Virus record (IMG/VR): IMGVR_UViG_3300049793_000123
Coordinates: 1 to 64,000 of that record
DNA from: a virus
Direction: 5' to 3' (one strand)
DNA: 64,000 nucleotides
A program made the position numbers and the translations under genes. This document shows positions 36,541-46,437 of the stretch, piece by piece. Positions within the stretch are counted from its first letter, which is position 1. Each line of letters starts with the position of its first letter. The notes below the pieces were generated by a model. The model was not told the origin of the DNA and made no database searches. It saw only the letters and a list, made by a program, of their open reading frames with translations.

Positions 36541-38271
36541 ATGGCAGCTTCAATCAGTCAGAGCATCTTTGAGAAATGCGCTGCGGTGGCCTCGACGGAC
36601 ATCGAGCACTGTGGTGGCCCCACACTTTGTCAAGTCTCCCCCACCACGGCAGACGAGTTGGCCTCAATCTATCAGGACGATAATGAGCGTTTTCGCGCCC
36701 TGTCGCAACTGGTCAACATCGACTTCATGGGCGCGGCTTGCCAGCGCAAGCGGCTCGGGATGTATGATTTCCTGCGGGCCACGTCGCGCTTCATTTCGCC
36801 GAAGAAAATCCAGCGCAACCGCCTGAGCACCGGCTTGATGGAGGCCCAGCCCTTCGTGATGATGGGCTCCAAGCAGCCGCTCAACGAGGAGTATTGGTCG
36901 ATTTCCAACGGTGTGGCGGGTGACGGAACCGCCCCAAACGGCGACGCCTACACCCACCTGGTGGACGTGCAGAGTCAGAGCGGGCTCGAAGCCAATGTGA
37001 GCTGGTGGCCCGCGAAGCAGCGCGTGTTCATCGACTCGCGCACCACGGGTGGAACGACCACCCATACCGCGTGGCGCATCGTGGACGCGGCCATTCAGGG
37101 CAGCAACGTGCGGCTCTATTTGGTGTCTGAGAACGGCAACTCCTTCCTGCCCGCCAGCGCCCTCACCTTCCCTACCACCTACGGCCTGCTCACTCGCGGC
37201 ACCGCAAACATCGCGGACCCCGAAACGTTTTGCTCGCAAGACCCGGCGATCAACACGAACAACAACGTGCCGTTCTGGACGGAGACCAGCCGTTACACGT
37301 TGTGCGAGGACCAACTGACCATCGACTTCATGGCGGCGGTTATGGAGAACAACCCGTATTACAAGAGGTTTCTCTACGTGCCGCAGGTGGAGTGGAACCG
37401 CCAGATCATTGACGGCTACCAGAAGCGCACCGCGTGCCAGGCGTTCTTCGGCAAGGCGTTGCCGAATCAGACGCTCAACCTGTGGCCGAACCTGGAGCAG
37501 ATTACCTTCCCCGAGTCCGACATCGAGACTGGTTACGAGGGGGTTTGCATCGGGCGCAAAGCCAACGCCATCGGTCTGTTGGAATTGATGGCCGAGTGCG
37601 ACCGGGTGCGCGACTTGCAGGGCAACGTGCTGAACCTCCCTGAGTTGTTTGACGACATCTACGAGATGATGCGGATGCGTCAGTCCATTGGCAGCCCGAT
37701 GGATCGCGTGTTCGAGTTGTGGATGCCCTCCCGCTTCCGCCCGACCATCTGGGAAGGGTTCCTGCGCTACTTCAAGGATCGCGCCCAAGACATGCTGCGC
37801 CTCAACATGGACATCAATCCCAAGTTGGAGCAAGCGCCGTTCGGGTTCGCGTTCACTCGGTTCCAACTGGATTACCCGGCGGTGGAAATCCGCTTGGTCA
37901 CCCACGATGCCTTGGACGACTACTCCGACGCCATGCGCCGGGCCGCGCCGGTATCCTCGGGGGCCTCGCCGCTGGAGAACCAATCCAACTTCATCTGGAT
38001 TTTCGACTGGAGCGTCACCTACATGGGGGCGATCAACTCGAACGCCGTCACGAACCGAACAGGCACGCTCGCCGAACAGGCCGCTGTCAACCCGGGACTC
38101 ATGTGCGTCATGCAGGTGCCGAGCAAGACCCGCAAGCTGGTTTCGATCACCACGACCAACGTTGTGGAGTGCGCCAAGACCGGCCTGCTGATCTTCGGTA
38201 TCCCGGATGAGGTGCCCGAGTTCCGCGCTCGCTCCGGCAACTACTACGATCTGTACGGTTTCGCGTCGTAA
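36541..38271 (+). CDS. Major capsid protein (probable)
   Basis: A 576-residue protein from ATG 36541 (GTG 36499 is an alternative start). Follows the scaffold-like gene and is itself followed by a strong terminator, as expected for a highly expressed capsid gene. The protein is rich in aromatic and Asp/Asn residues with a conserved-looking C-terminus (QVPSKTRKLVSITTTNVVECAKTGLLIFGIPDEVPEF). The fold cannot be proven from sequence alone; a tail-type protein is less likely. Confidence 0.65.
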   Translation: MAASISQSIFEKCAAVASTDIEHCGGPTLCQVSPTTADELASIYQDDNERFRALSQLVNIDFMGAACQRKRLGMYDFLRATSRFISPKKIQRNRLSTGLMEAQPFVMMGSKQPLNEEYWSISNGVAGDGTAPNGDAYTHLVDVQSQSGLEANVSWWPAKQRVFIDSRTTGGTTTHTAWRIVDAAIQGSNVRLYLVSENGNSFLPASALTFPTTYGLLTRGTANIADPETFCSQDPAINTNNNVPFWTETSRYTLCEDQLTIDFMAAVMENNPYYKRFLYVPQVEWNRQIIDGYQKRTACQAFFGKALPNQTLNLWPNLEQITFPESDIETGYEGVCIGRKANAIGLLELMAECDRVRDLQGNVLNLPELFDDIYEMMRMRQSIGSPMDRVFELWMPSRFRPTIWEGFLRYFKDRAQDMLRLNMDINPKLEQAPFGFAFTRFQLDYPAVEIRLVTHDALDDYSDAMRRAAPVSSGASPLENQSNFIWIFDWSVTYMGAINSNAVTNRTGTLAEQAAVNPGLMCVMQVPSKTRKLVSITTTNVVECAKTGLLIFGIPDEVPEFRARSGNYYDLYGFAS

Positions 38272-38297
38272 GGCCCGCGAAGGATCGACAACGCTTT

Positions 38298-38329
38298 GGC
38301 GGGGGTGGCTCACGTCATCCCCGCCTTTT
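38298..38329 (+). terminator. Rho-independent terminator after the capsid gene
   Basis: GGCGGGG (38298-38304) pairs with CCCCGCC (38319-38325), followed by TTTT, 27 nt after the capsid stop codon. Confidence 0.75.
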
Positions 38330-38352
38330 CACAACAACCAGCATACCATCAC

Positions 38353-38847
38353 ATGCGCTACTTCAAAAAAGAGATTGTCAGCCGCCCGATCAACGCGAGT
38401 TGGGGTGGTCGTATTCAATGGCAGGACATCGGCGGGGATGTCGGGGTCTTGCAAACCGATGACGAGCGATTGATCCACGAACTCTCCCAAGCGGCCCAGA
38501 ATGGTCGCGGCGGGGTGGTTGAGATCGACGAGGTCACAATGGAGGGCTTAAAAAAAAATCCCCCACAGTCCCGTCGGTCGCGCAGCGAGTCCGTCGCAGG
38601 CAGACATTGGGCTCCGCCCCAGCCAAGCCAAAAACCGGCCGTTGCTGCGGTCGTTAAGGCGGGCGGGATTCCGAACTATCTGCCGCCGAATCCTGGCAGC
38701 GACACGCCGTTGGAGATTCCCAAAGCCAGCGATTTCATCGCACCTCCACGCCCGCCAACGGGTCGTCGTAGTGGTGTGATCGCGAAGTCTGGCACGGTTC
38801 CGGCCATCGTTGAGCCGGTTAGCATGGTGTCAGCCAAAGTTGCCTGA
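38353..38847 (+). CDS. Hypothetical structural-operon protein
   Basis: A 164-residue protein starting MRYFKKEIVSRPINASWGGR. A compact N-terminal part (GGRIQWQDIGGDVGVLQTDDERLIHELSQAA) is followed by a Pro/Ser/Arg-rich, probably disordered tail. Next after the terminator; shares one base (TGATG) with the following gene. Confidence 0.6.
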   Translation: MRYFKKEIVSRPINASWGGRIQWQDIGGDVGVLQTDDERLIHELSQAAQNGRGGVVEIDEVTMEGLKKNPPQSRRSRSESVAGRHWAPPQPSQKPAVAAVVKAGGIPNYLPPNPGSDTPLEIPKASDFIAPPRPPTGRRSGVIAKSGTVPAIVEPVSMVSAKVA

Positions 38848-39659
38848 TGACATTCGCAGCATTCAGCGCGCTGGTCCGAAGGCGATGCTTCCCGGAAGGC
38901 GAGGCTGAAGAACTGGTTGACCGTCACGAGGACACGATCAAGAACGGGTTGATCGACCTGCAATACCGGGTCAAGCGCCTTCAGGTGAACCATACCACCG
39001 TGACGGCTGGCGAGGACACATTCTTCCATTGCGGAGCCACGCGGATCGACGCGCCGGACGGTAACATCTTGCAGAAGGGTGTTTGGGTGTATCCCAACGA
39101 CGAGCCCTGCAAACGGGTGGATTATTATCCCATCACCTGGCCGGAGATGGACTGCAAGATCGACGTTGCCAATGCTCAGTGCTGGTGCGGCACCTACAAC
39201 GCGCCCTACTCGGAATACGATGTGGGTGACTACACCTACTACTATCCGGTCGGGCCTGAGCTTGGCGACGAGTACATGAACGCTGGGGCCAACAAGCCAG
39301 CGCGCGCACGCCAAGGGTTCGTGGCTTTGAACCGTGGATCGCTCTACCTGTTCCCGAGCGTCCAGACGACCGAGAACGTGGTGATCCTTTGGGACGGCAT
39401 CAAGAAGGATTGGGCTGACGCTGACACATCGGAAATTCTGGACTTCTTGGATGTGCGCGAGGCGATTGAGAATTACCTCACAGGCAACGCGACCATGGAT
39501 GACGATGATGATCCGAAGCGGGCCGAGGTTTATTTCAGCGACAACTGGCCGAACGCCGGTCGTTACCAGAAGAACGCGCGCGACATGATTGTGCGTTGCC
39601 GCGAGAAGCAGCAGTTACCCCAACCAACGCGGTATTGCTTTTTGTGCAGAACACTTTGA
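38847..39659 (+). CDS. Head-to-tail adaptor-type protein (tentative)
   Basis: A 270-residue protein, MTFAAFSALVRRRCFPEGEAEEL..., Tyr/Asp-rich (YSEYDVGDYTYYYPVGPE) with a helical C-terminus. Position after the capsid suggests a connector or tail-tube-like part of a short tail (gp4/tubular-A position), but no motif proves it. Confidence 0.5.
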   Translation: MTFAAFSALVRRRCFPEGEAEELVDRHEDTIKNGLIDLQYRVKRLQVNHTTVTAGEDTFFHCGATRIDAPDGNILQKGVWVYPNDEPCKRVDYYPITWPEMDCKIDVANAQCWCGTYNAPYSEYDVGDYTYYYPVGPELGDEYMNAGANKPARARQGFVALNRGSLYLFPSVQTTENVVILWDGIKKDWADADTSEILDFLDVREAIENYLTGNATMDDDDDPKRAEVYFSDNWPNAGRYQKNARDMIVRCREKQQLPQPTRYCFLCRTL

Positions 39660-39745
39660 CCGGTGCCCGTGGATGCGTGGGCTGGAGACGTGATGGACTC
39701 CGGTTTTTGGGGTTATCCCGGGTGCCGGTCTTTACTTGAACGAAT

Positions 39746-40378
39746 ATGGCAACTCCCTCTCCGATAACAGCAGTCGATTTTCAGCCAGTGAATTTCGAGG
39801 GGGACATTTGTGCCCAACTCAGGTCGCTGCTCCAGACCAATGACAAGCTGAATCTGTTTTTTTCGTGGATGCTGAATGCTGACGGAACAATCAGCAACAC
39901 CTTCAAGCAACAGTTCACGTCGCTGTTCTTGCCGGTTGGGTCCATCATTTGGATGCCGGTTAACTTGGTTCCAGACGGATATTTGGTGGCAAATGGGCAA
40001 GAAGTTTCAAAAACCACCTACGCCAATCTGTTCTCGATTTATGCGACCAACTTCGGGGTGGCTTCAAACCCCACGGACAACTTCAAACTGCCGGACATGC
40101 AAGGGCGCTTCCCGATTGGTCAAGGCGGCTCCTATCCGTTTTACACACCAGGCGGGGAGGCAACCCATATCCTGACCATTGGCGAGATGCCTTCACACAC
40201 CCACACTGCATCCCCGTCTTTCAGGACTCTCCAAGGATTCGACCCGACTCTCGCGGGAGCGAGGGACTTGGGCGCGGGCAATGACACTGGCGACATGACC
40301 ATCGACAACACTGGTGGTGGATTGGCCCACAATAACGTGCCGCCATACCTTGCTGGTTACTGGCTGGTGAAATTCTAA
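39746..40378 (+). CDS. Tail collar/tail fibre-type protein
   Basis: A 210-residue protein. Phage tail-collar domain features: FLPVGSIIWMPVNLVPDGYLVANGQEVSKTTYANLFSIYAT, then FKLPDMQGRFPIGQGG, then GGEATHILTIGEMPSHTH (metal-binding His cluster), ending NVPPYLAGYWLVKF. It would be a receptor-binding or collar component. It is separated from the previous gene by an 86-nt gap with no clear element. Confidence 0.8.
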   Translation: MATPSPITAVDFQPVNFEGDICAQLRSLLQTNDKLNLFFSWMLNADGTISNTFKQQFTSLFLPVGSIIWMPVNLVPDGYLVANGQEVSKTTYANLFSIYATNFGVASNPTDNFKLPDMQGRFPIGQGGSYPFYTPGGEATHILTIGEMPSHTHTASPSFRTLQGFDPTLAGARDLGAGNDTGDMTIDNTGGGLAHNNVPPYLAGYWLVKF

Positions 40379-42873
40379 TGGCACTGCGCGACTTCAACCT
40401 TGCACCGCTCAACGGCCCGTTCGATGTCAGATCGGCCGATGGCGAGATGTTGCCCAACGCCTTCCGCATCGTCCTCAACATGGACATGGCGAATTTCGGG
40501 AAGCGATGCCGTTTGGGTGGCTGGCGCAAGTTTGGAACCGAAAGCCCATACGGTTTCTTCAATCAAGACCTCCACAGCCAGTTGACGGACTGCCTGAGCT
40601 ATCAGGACCACATCACCGAGGAGCAGGTTGACTACTATGGCATTGAGACCGACTACACCTACTGCACCGGACCAGAGCAATTCCGTGACGGCTGCACCGA
40701 GTCGATCACGATGCTTCAGGAGGTGGTCACCATATCCAAGAAGCGAATCCTGTTGGCGGGAACCAAGAGCCGAATCTACGCGCTGAACGAGCGGTTTGGA
40801 AACTGGCAGATCGTGGCGGACGGGCTGGGTGGGCACTATGACGCCGACGACAACTGCGCGTGCAGCTCCATCCGCACTCAAGTCTGCCAGATCGGTAACC
40901 TCGTATTTTTCTCGAACAACGTTGACCCGGTGCTCTATTGGTCGATTGACGATGGTGGCCCACTGCAAGGTGTGGCGCAGTGCAACCAATGGGTGGCCCA
41001 GTATTTGACCGACCTGACGGCGCTGGGCATCGTGCGCGTCGGTGTCATCGCTGTCTGGCAGGGGTTCCTGTTCTGCGGCAACGTCATAAAGGAAGGTCAG
41101 TTTCAAACGTCTTCGATCTACTGGAGCGATTTCAACAACCCGTTGAGCTTCATCCCTGGAGGCGAATCGGCGGCGGGATTCATCGACCTTGGACGTGGCG
41201 AGCGCATTGTGGCCATGGCTCCGTTGGGCGGCTACCTCATGGTTTACACCTCACGCGGAACTGAGAAAGTGATTTACCGCGTGTCCCAAGTGGGTGGTGA
41301 CGAGATTTTCAACTTCAACGAGATTTACCGTGGGCCTGACGGCATCGAGTTTCAATACTCGCTGGTGAATTTGGGTGGCGCTCACTGGTGGATCGGTGCG
41401 GCAGGAATCTTCGCTCTTGGCGAATACGACGGCACGCCCCAGCGGCCTCAGTGGGTCCACTTGGCAAGTGGTGTGGTCGATCAAGGAGTTCGTTCCGAAT
41501 GGCTCTCCGACTTCGATGGTCTGGATTCGTTCGGCCCGGTGAACAAGTCCAAGTGCGATCTCGTGGTGGGTGGCTACAACTCCTCACGCAAGACACTGTG
41601 GTTCTCGTGGCCCACCCAAAACAGCGAGTGCAACAACATGTCGCTGATCCTCAATTTGGAGTATGGCGGGGCCAGTTTGGTGGACAAGGGGTTCATGTGC
41701 TTCACCATGCACCGGCCCGACTACTCGCCCTCCTTGCGGGATGTCCTGTCCGAGCTTGGAATTTGCACGGTGCCCGAGTTGCTGAACAACAAGGAAGGCA
41801 TCGCCTATGGCATGGATTGGAGTTCGGGTGTGGCTCCAACACCCGGAACGCAGACTCAAGTGTGGCAATATGACCGCGCGTCAAGCTGGCCGGGAAGGCC
41901 GTGTGCTGACTCACAGATCGCCGGGTTTTCAAGCAACTATTACTGGGGGCTTCTCTCCGATCAGAACCCGAACGACTTCCTGACTGGTGGCCAAGTTGGA
42001 TTCTCGGTGGCGCTTTTCCTGAACGAGATCGCGCTGGCGAATCCGGGCGTTGTGCTTGGCCCAATCTATTGGGATTGGTTGAACATCACCAACGGGCTTT
42101 CGGCGAACATCAAGTGGCTGTCTGGCATCACCGATCCCGAGAACCCGGACGGCAATGTAAATATCCTGTTCAATGGCGCGGCAATGCTGGCCGTGGAGTT
42201 CTGCCCTCCGGGCTCTGGTGGGGGTGGCACTGCGAACCCGCCGAAATACATCGTCAACGCCACGGAAGACCCAAACCTGCCATCTGATCCAGACTCAGTG
42301 TGCGCCCGATTTGAGGGCCGCTACCTCGATGACTACTGTGCCCGTTGCGAGGGTGATTCGCTGTTCCTCATGTCGGACGCGGATGACCTGACGATCAAGC
42401 AGTTCTCCCCGCAAGACTTCCTGCGTGAGCGTTACGCGGGCACCGAGTTCGCCTACGGCTGCCCCTACAGCGACCCGGGCGAGTATGACAATGGCGGCTA
42501 CTACTCCATGATGCAGCTTGGAGCCAACAACTTTGGACCCCAGCAGGAAAAGTTCATCAACAGCCTGCTCATGGTATTCGACCCGGTGGCCCAGACGATT
42601 CCGAACCTGCTGCATGTCCAGATTGGTTCAGGGCAGCAGCCGTCATGCATCACATGGTCGGACACGGAGCCCCAAGAATTCGCGTGCCTGACGAACAAGA
42701 CAGCAGCCGAGGCGGCGGCACAGAACACGCGGCCCAGCCGGTATGCCAGCTTCCCGACCTATCGCGCGGGCGCTTGGATCACTTGGCGGTTCTTCCTGAA
42801 CGGCACTGGTGGTGGAGGCTGCTTTGACTCCGTGACGAGCAAGCTCCGGCTGAAGCAGGGGAGGTGGGCATGA
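40378..42873 (+). CDS. Large virion protein (stabilisation/tail-tubular-B type)
   Basis: An 831-residue protein. The N-terminus (MALRDFNLAPLNGPFDVRSADGEMLPNAFRIVLNMDMANFGKRCRLGGW) and repeated blades such as KKRILLAGTKSRIYALNERFGNWQIV, VCQIGNLVFFSNNVDPVLYW and GYLMVYTSRGTEKVIYRVS suggest a beta-propeller, as in P22 gp10 or T7 gp12-like tail proteins. Cys-rich loops are notable. It begins at a TAATG junction with the tail-collar gene. Confidence 0.6.
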   Translation: MALRDFNLAPLNGPFDVRSADGEMLPNAFRIVLNMDMANFGKRCRLGGWRKFGTESPYGFFNQDLHSQLTDCLSYQDHITEEQVDYYGIETDYTYCTGPEQFRDGCTESITMLQEVVTISKKRILLAGTKSRIYALNERFGNWQIVADGLGGHYDADDNCACSSIRTQVCQIGNLVFFSNNVDPVLYWSIDDGGPLQGVAQCNQWVAQYLTDLTALGIVRVGVIAVWQGFLFCGNVIKEGQFQTSSIYWSDFNNPLSFIPGGESAAGFIDLGRGERIVAMAPLGGYLMVYTSRGTEKVIYRVSQVGGDEIFNFNEIYRGPDGIEFQYSLVNLGGAHWWIGAAGIFALGEYDGTPQRPQWVHLASGVVDQGVRSEWLSDFDGLDSFGPVNKSKCDLVVGGYNSSRKTLWFSWPTQNSECNNMSLILNLEYGGASLVDKGFMCFTMHRPDYSPSLRDVLSELGICTVPELLNNKEGIAYGMDWSSGVAPTPGTQTQVWQYDRASSWPGRPCADSQIAGFSSNYYWGLLSDQNPNDFLTGGQVGFSVALFLNEIALANPGVVLGPIYWDWLNITNGLSANIKWLSGITDPENPDGNVNILFNGAAMLAVEFCPPGSGGGGTANPPKYIVNATEDPNLPSDPDSVCARFEGRYLDDYCARCEGDSLFLMSDADDLTIKQFSPQDFLRERYAGTEFAYGCPYSDPGEYDNGGYYSMMQLGANNFGPQQEKFINSLLMVFDPVAQTIPNLLHVQIGSGQQPSCITWSDTEPQEFACLTNKTAAEAAAQNTRPSRYASFPTYRAGAWITWRFFLNGTGGGGCFDSVTSKLRLKQGRWA

Positions 42874-43067
42874 ACGCGAATGTTCAGCGGCTCGCGACCA
42901 ACAGCAAGTCGGCCAAGACTTTGGTGGTGCCGCCAGTGACACCACTTCCCTCCGATGTGTTGAAACGCTTCCCATCGCTGGCTGGATGGCAGGCAGCCGA
43001 GGAGCAACGCCGCGCGAATTTCCAGACACTCCTTAACGATTCCTTGCTGGCGTTGGCCAAGGAATAG
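42870..43067 (+). CDS. Small structural-operon protein
   Basis: A 65-residue protein starting MNANVQRLATNSKSAKTLVV in ATGA overlap. The second half is helical (LAGWQAAEEQRRANFQTLLNDSLLALAKE). No family recognised. Confidence 0.55.
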   Translation: MNANVQRLATNSKSAKTLVVPPVTPLPSDVLKRFPSLAGWQAAEEQRRANFQTLLNDSLLALAKE

Positions 43068-43072
43068 CTTAT

Positions 43073-43087
43073 TGCAAATGATTTGCA
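43073..43087. promoter_or_regulatory. 15-bp palindrome before the 43130 gene
   Basis: TGCAAAT-G-ATTTGCA is a perfect inverted repeat in the 62-nt gap between 43067 and 43130. It could be an operator or a weak terminator without T-tract. Confidence 0.35.
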
Positions 43088-43129
43088 TTAACGTAAAAAT
43101 GACCGGGCTGAATTTGAGAAAGAGATTTT

Positions 43130-44032
43130 ATGCCTATTGGCGTTGAAAGTGCGGCTGGTGCAATAGCATCTCTATTCACCGACCCGGACAAGATCAACAA
43201 GATTTACAAGAACGACGCGCTCAATGCGGGTGTCAACGAGCAGGCGGCGTTGCTGTCGCAGGCATCCCGCGACAATCAGAAGTCCTTGGCGGATTTCAAT
43301 GCTGCCATGGGCTATTACCAGCCTGCGGTTCGGCAGGCGGCTCTGAGTGACATCGGCGCATTGGGTGGCGTGGTCAGCAACAACCTGAACTACGACCCGC
43401 TGGCGACCTACGAGCGGCTGCGCACGGGCAATCTGAAGGCTTTTGGAGATGTGGCTGGGAGCATCGCTGATCGCGGCGCTCTGGCCGACCGGATGGCACT
43501 GGCTGCGCGCGGGTATGGTGGGCGTGGTGGTGGCTCCTACGAGCAAATCCTGCGCAACGACCGGGTGGCTAAGGGGCTTTCGCCGGTTTTGCAATCAATC
43601 TTCGGCGGCCTTGGTTCGGACACTGGGGCGATCACGTCTGGACGGAACTCCAACTTCGCCCAAATCCTCGCGGCGATCCAAGGGCGTCAGGCGATCCCGC
43701 AGCAGGCACTCAACTTTGAATACTCCCCCATCGCCGCCCGGAACTCGGCGCTGCTTGGTCAAGGCAGTGTGCTGAACTCGTTGGCTGACACCACGAACCG
43801 AAACTTTGGTGGGTTCCAAGTCGAGGAGGACAAGTGGAAGACCTTCGCCAAGGGCTTAGGTGCTGGTGTGGACCAAGCGGCTGATGCCTACCTTAGCATG
43901 TACGGCGGAGGCATGATGAAAGGTGCTGGAGGTGGCGGCGGAGGCGGTGGTGGTGGTGCCTACTCAAACCCGGCGTTCGATAGTTACGTGGGTGGCACTG
44001 GCTCTCGATTAAACTCCTCATTCTCTTACTAA
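43130..44032 (+). CDS. Gly-rich virion protein (internal/ejection type, tentative)
   Basis: A 300-residue protein. Ala/Gly/Gln-rich, mostly helical in the first two thirds (LSQASRDNQKSLADFNAAMGYYQPAVRQAALSD...) and ending with a poly-Gly stretch (about 265-275). It resembles the small internal proteins placed before large virion proteins in podoviruses. AAGAGA lies just upstream of the ATG. The function is inferred from position only. Confidence 0.5.
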   Translation: MPIGVESAAGAIASLFTDPDKINKIYKNDALNAGVNEQAALLSQASRDNQKSLADFNAAMGYYQPAVRQAALSDIGALGGVVSNNLNYDPLATYERLRTGNLKAFGDVAGSIADRGALADRMALAARGYGGRGGGSYEQILRNDRVAKGLSPVLQSIFGGLGSDTGAITSGRNSNFAQILAAIQGRQAIPQQALNFEYSPIAARNSALLGQGSVLNSLADTTNRNFGGFQVEEDKWKTFAKGLGAGVDQAADAYLSMYGGGMMKGAGGGGGGGGGGAYSNPAFDSYVGGTGSRLNSSFSY

Positions 44033-44050
44033 TTTCAACACAGAATTGCT

Positions 44051-44455
44051 ATGAACACAGGTCTTACCGCAGGGCTTTACGAGAAGCCAGTTATCGTTTC
44101 AGTGACACTGGCAGCGCCGGGGGTGCAGCGGCTCCCCGATCTCCAAGGTTGTCGCAGGCTCACTTTTTTCCCGCACAAAGCCCCGCGCACCGTGAACGCC
44201 GGGCGTGTGTGGATCATGGCCCGAAACAAGGTTTTCGATCCAGCTACAGGATTGTGGTCTGGTGGTGCCGATCCTGTATCTGGTGGCGCTGGTTTTCCCG
44301 TGGACACCTACGACCTGTTGGGAACCATCCCAGCCTATCCCTACGCGCTTCAATGGCTGTCCCCAGAAAGTGCCAGCCACAACATCAACCTCTCGGATTA
44401 CTGGCTGGAAACCGAAATCGCGGGCGACGGCATTGAAGTCTCAGTCAACTACTGA
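44051..44455 (+). CDS. Small beta-rich virion protein
   Basis: A 134-residue protein starting MNTGLTAGLYEKPVIVSVTLAAPG. Beta-sandwich-like composition with a C-terminus (ASHNINLSDYWLETEIAGDGIEVSVNY). Possibly a tail or decoration protein; no family recognised. Confidence 0.5.
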   Translation: MNTGLTAGLYEKPVIVSVTLAAPGVQRLPDLQGCRRLTFFPHKAPRTVNAGRVWIMARNKVFDPATGLWSGGADPVSGGAGFPVDTYDLLGTIPAYPYALQWLSPESASHNINLSDYWLETEIAGDGIEVSVNY

Positions 44456-44461
44456 CCCACA

Positions 44462-46435
44462 ATGAAGAAGATCATTCCAATCCTGCTACTCCTGTTCGTT
44501 GGTGTCGTGTTTGGGCAAGTTATTCCACCTCCGCAGCCACCAAGTGGCGGCTCCCAGACAAACTCATACCGGTTCAACAACACCCAGTTCTTGACTGCAA
44601 ATGTCACGAACATTTCGATCTTGAACGGGGCGTTGCTGACGAATGTGGTGCTGAAGACACCAGCCAACACGTCGTTCACCAACTTAGGGGCGTTGCTGTT
44701 CACAAATCGTGGTGGGTTGGCCAACTACGTGGCGACCTACGACAACAATCAGGTGCTCACCAACACTTGGGTGTCGACGACCAATCTCTCGGACTCGGTT
44801 CAGGCGACCACCAACTTTTTCAGCGTCAGCAACGGGGTGTCTTACATCCTGATCGGCAGCCCGTTCGCGTCATCGGGTGCCGCGCAGCAATACACCAACG
44901 GAAGTTACACCGGGTGGGGTGGCTGGATCGGCGCTCCACAGTGGATTGACCGGATCACGTTTTATGTCTGCCAGTGGGATGGCAGCAGTCCGATTACCAC
45001 CGTCTCGGCGCGGTTGAGGAAGGATGGGCCGTTTGGCTCAATCATTTCCTCTAACTCCACTTCGGTCACGCCTGTCACCGGAACTCCGCTGGGCGTTTCA
45101 CTTGATCTCGGGCAGACGCTCTACAACGCCGAACAGGCCAACCTGTGGCTGGAGTTCACTTGCAACGGAAAGAGCGGGTTCTACGGAAAATCCACAGGCA
45201 CATACGATTTTCCGAGTTACCCGATTGGCAGATACTACACGGTGCTGACTCCCGGCGCACCCGGAAACAGCTTGCGACTTGGGGCCACCACGAACTGCAA
45301 CATGTTCGTCACTTATGAACGCAGTCTTGGCACTGGCAGCACCCTGCTGACATCCGCAGCGGAATTGTTGGTGCAAGGCGCGGGCGCGAAGTTGACTGGA
45401 GCGACAAACCTCATCTTCCCGGAAGTGTCAGTTTACTTGCCGTTGACCAATTACTTCACCCCCGGCAGCCAGGGGAATTTGTTTTACAAAAACTTCATAC
45501 GATCAACGGTGCCGTTGGAAAGTCTTGAGATTCTGCTTACGTGCTCAAAGGGAAGCGTGTTGGACGACAATTGGACCTATACTCCAACGCAGGCGGAGGT
45601 TGGGACGTATCAGATGAATTTCGAGGTCAAGTGGAATGGCATGTCGCTCTACAACCGGCCAAGCTGGGTCAAGGTGGCGTCCACGAACGCCGGGATCGCG
45701 GTTAACCGAAAGGTGCTCATTATCGGGGACTCGCTGACCGCAAACGCGATTTGGCCAGCCTACTTGGCTACCAACTTCGCCAACCTGCCGATGGACATCA
45801 CCTTCATCGGAACGCAGGGACCAGTGGGCCAAAAGACGGAAGGCTACAGCGGCTACCGGTGGAATACTTTTGCGACCAATTCCAGCTCGCCTTTCGTGTT
45901 TGGTGGCGTGTTCAACTTCGCGACATACCTAGCGACCAACAGTTTCACGATGGCCTCCGGGGACTGGGTATTGTTTGAGATTGGCATCAATGACGTGTTC
46001 ACGGAAACCAGCGACGCCAACGCGTTGCTGAACACACAGGCGGCGATGGCATACAGCCAAATGATGGTGAGCAACATTACCGCGACGGTCTCGGGCATTC
46101 GTATCGGCTTCCTTGGCATCACGCCATTTGCGAGCCAGACGGCTTTCGGGCTCAATTACGGCACCCGTTCGCAAAAGCAATCACTGCGCAACCGGGACAT
46201 CTATCAGGCCAACATGCTGGCCAACTGGGAGAACGGTTGCCCAAACAATCTTGGGGTGTGGGCTGGAACATCAGGCCAGCTCGACGGCCAGCACAACATG
46301 CAATGGCAGACTTTCCGGCCAAACGCCAACAATCCACAGATGGTGTACCAACAGATCGACGCCGTTCATCCTGATGAACCCGGCTACATCGACATGGCCG
46401 ATGCCGTCCGTAACTTCCTCATTGGACAAGAATAA
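44462..46435 (+). CDS. Secreted-type tail protein with SGNH/GDSL esterase domain
   Basis: A 657-residue protein. Residues 1-19 ([19 protein letters not shown]) are a Sec signal peptide. A Thr/Asn-rich beta region follows (to about 400), then an SGNH hydrolase: IIGDSLTAN with nucleophile Ser424, [12 protein letters not shown] (block III, GxND) and DAVHPDEPG (Asp633, His636). Such domains deacetylate surface polysaccharide. The combination fits a tail spike that trims capsule or O-antigen, but the signal peptide is odd for a virion protein. Confidence 0.75.
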   Translation: MKKIIPILLLLFVGVVFGQVIPPPQPPSGGSQTNSYRFNNTQFLTANVTNISILNGALLTNVVLKTPANTSFTNLGALLFTNRGGLANYVATYDNNQVLTNTWVSTTNLSDSVQATTNFFSVSNGVSYILIGSPFASSGAAQQYTNGSYTGWGGWIGAPQWIDRITFYVCQWDGSSPITTVSARLRKDGPFGSIISSNSTSVTPVTGTPLGVSLDLGQTLYNAEQANLWLEFTCNGKSGFYGKSTGTYDFPSYPIGRYYTVLTPGAPGNSLRLGATTNCNMFVTYERSLGTGSTLLTSAAELLVQGAGAKLTGATNLIFPEVSVYLPLTNYFTPGSQGNLFYKNFIRSTVPLESLEILLTCSKGSVLDDNWTYTPTQAEVGTYQMNFEVKWNGMSLYNRPSWVKVASTNAGIAVNRKVLIIGDSLTANAIWPAYLATNFANLPMDITFIGTQGPVGQKTEGYSGYRWNTFATNSSSPFVFGGVFNFATYLATNSFTMASGDWVLFEIGINDVFTETSDANALLNTQAAMAYSQMMVSNITATVSGIRIGFLGITPFASQTAFGLNYGTRSQKQSLRNRDIYQANMLANWENGCPNNLGVWAGTSGQLDGQHNMQWQTFRPNANNPQMVYQQIDAVHPDEPGYIDMADAVRNFLIGQE

Positions 46436-46437
46436 CC

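Noticed and set aside
36664-38313. 549-codon minus-strand open frame across the capsid-like gene
   Set aside because: Its composition (His/Arg/Val-rich, no motifs) mirrors the plus-strand gene, which has the correct position and a terminator. A codon-bias shadow.
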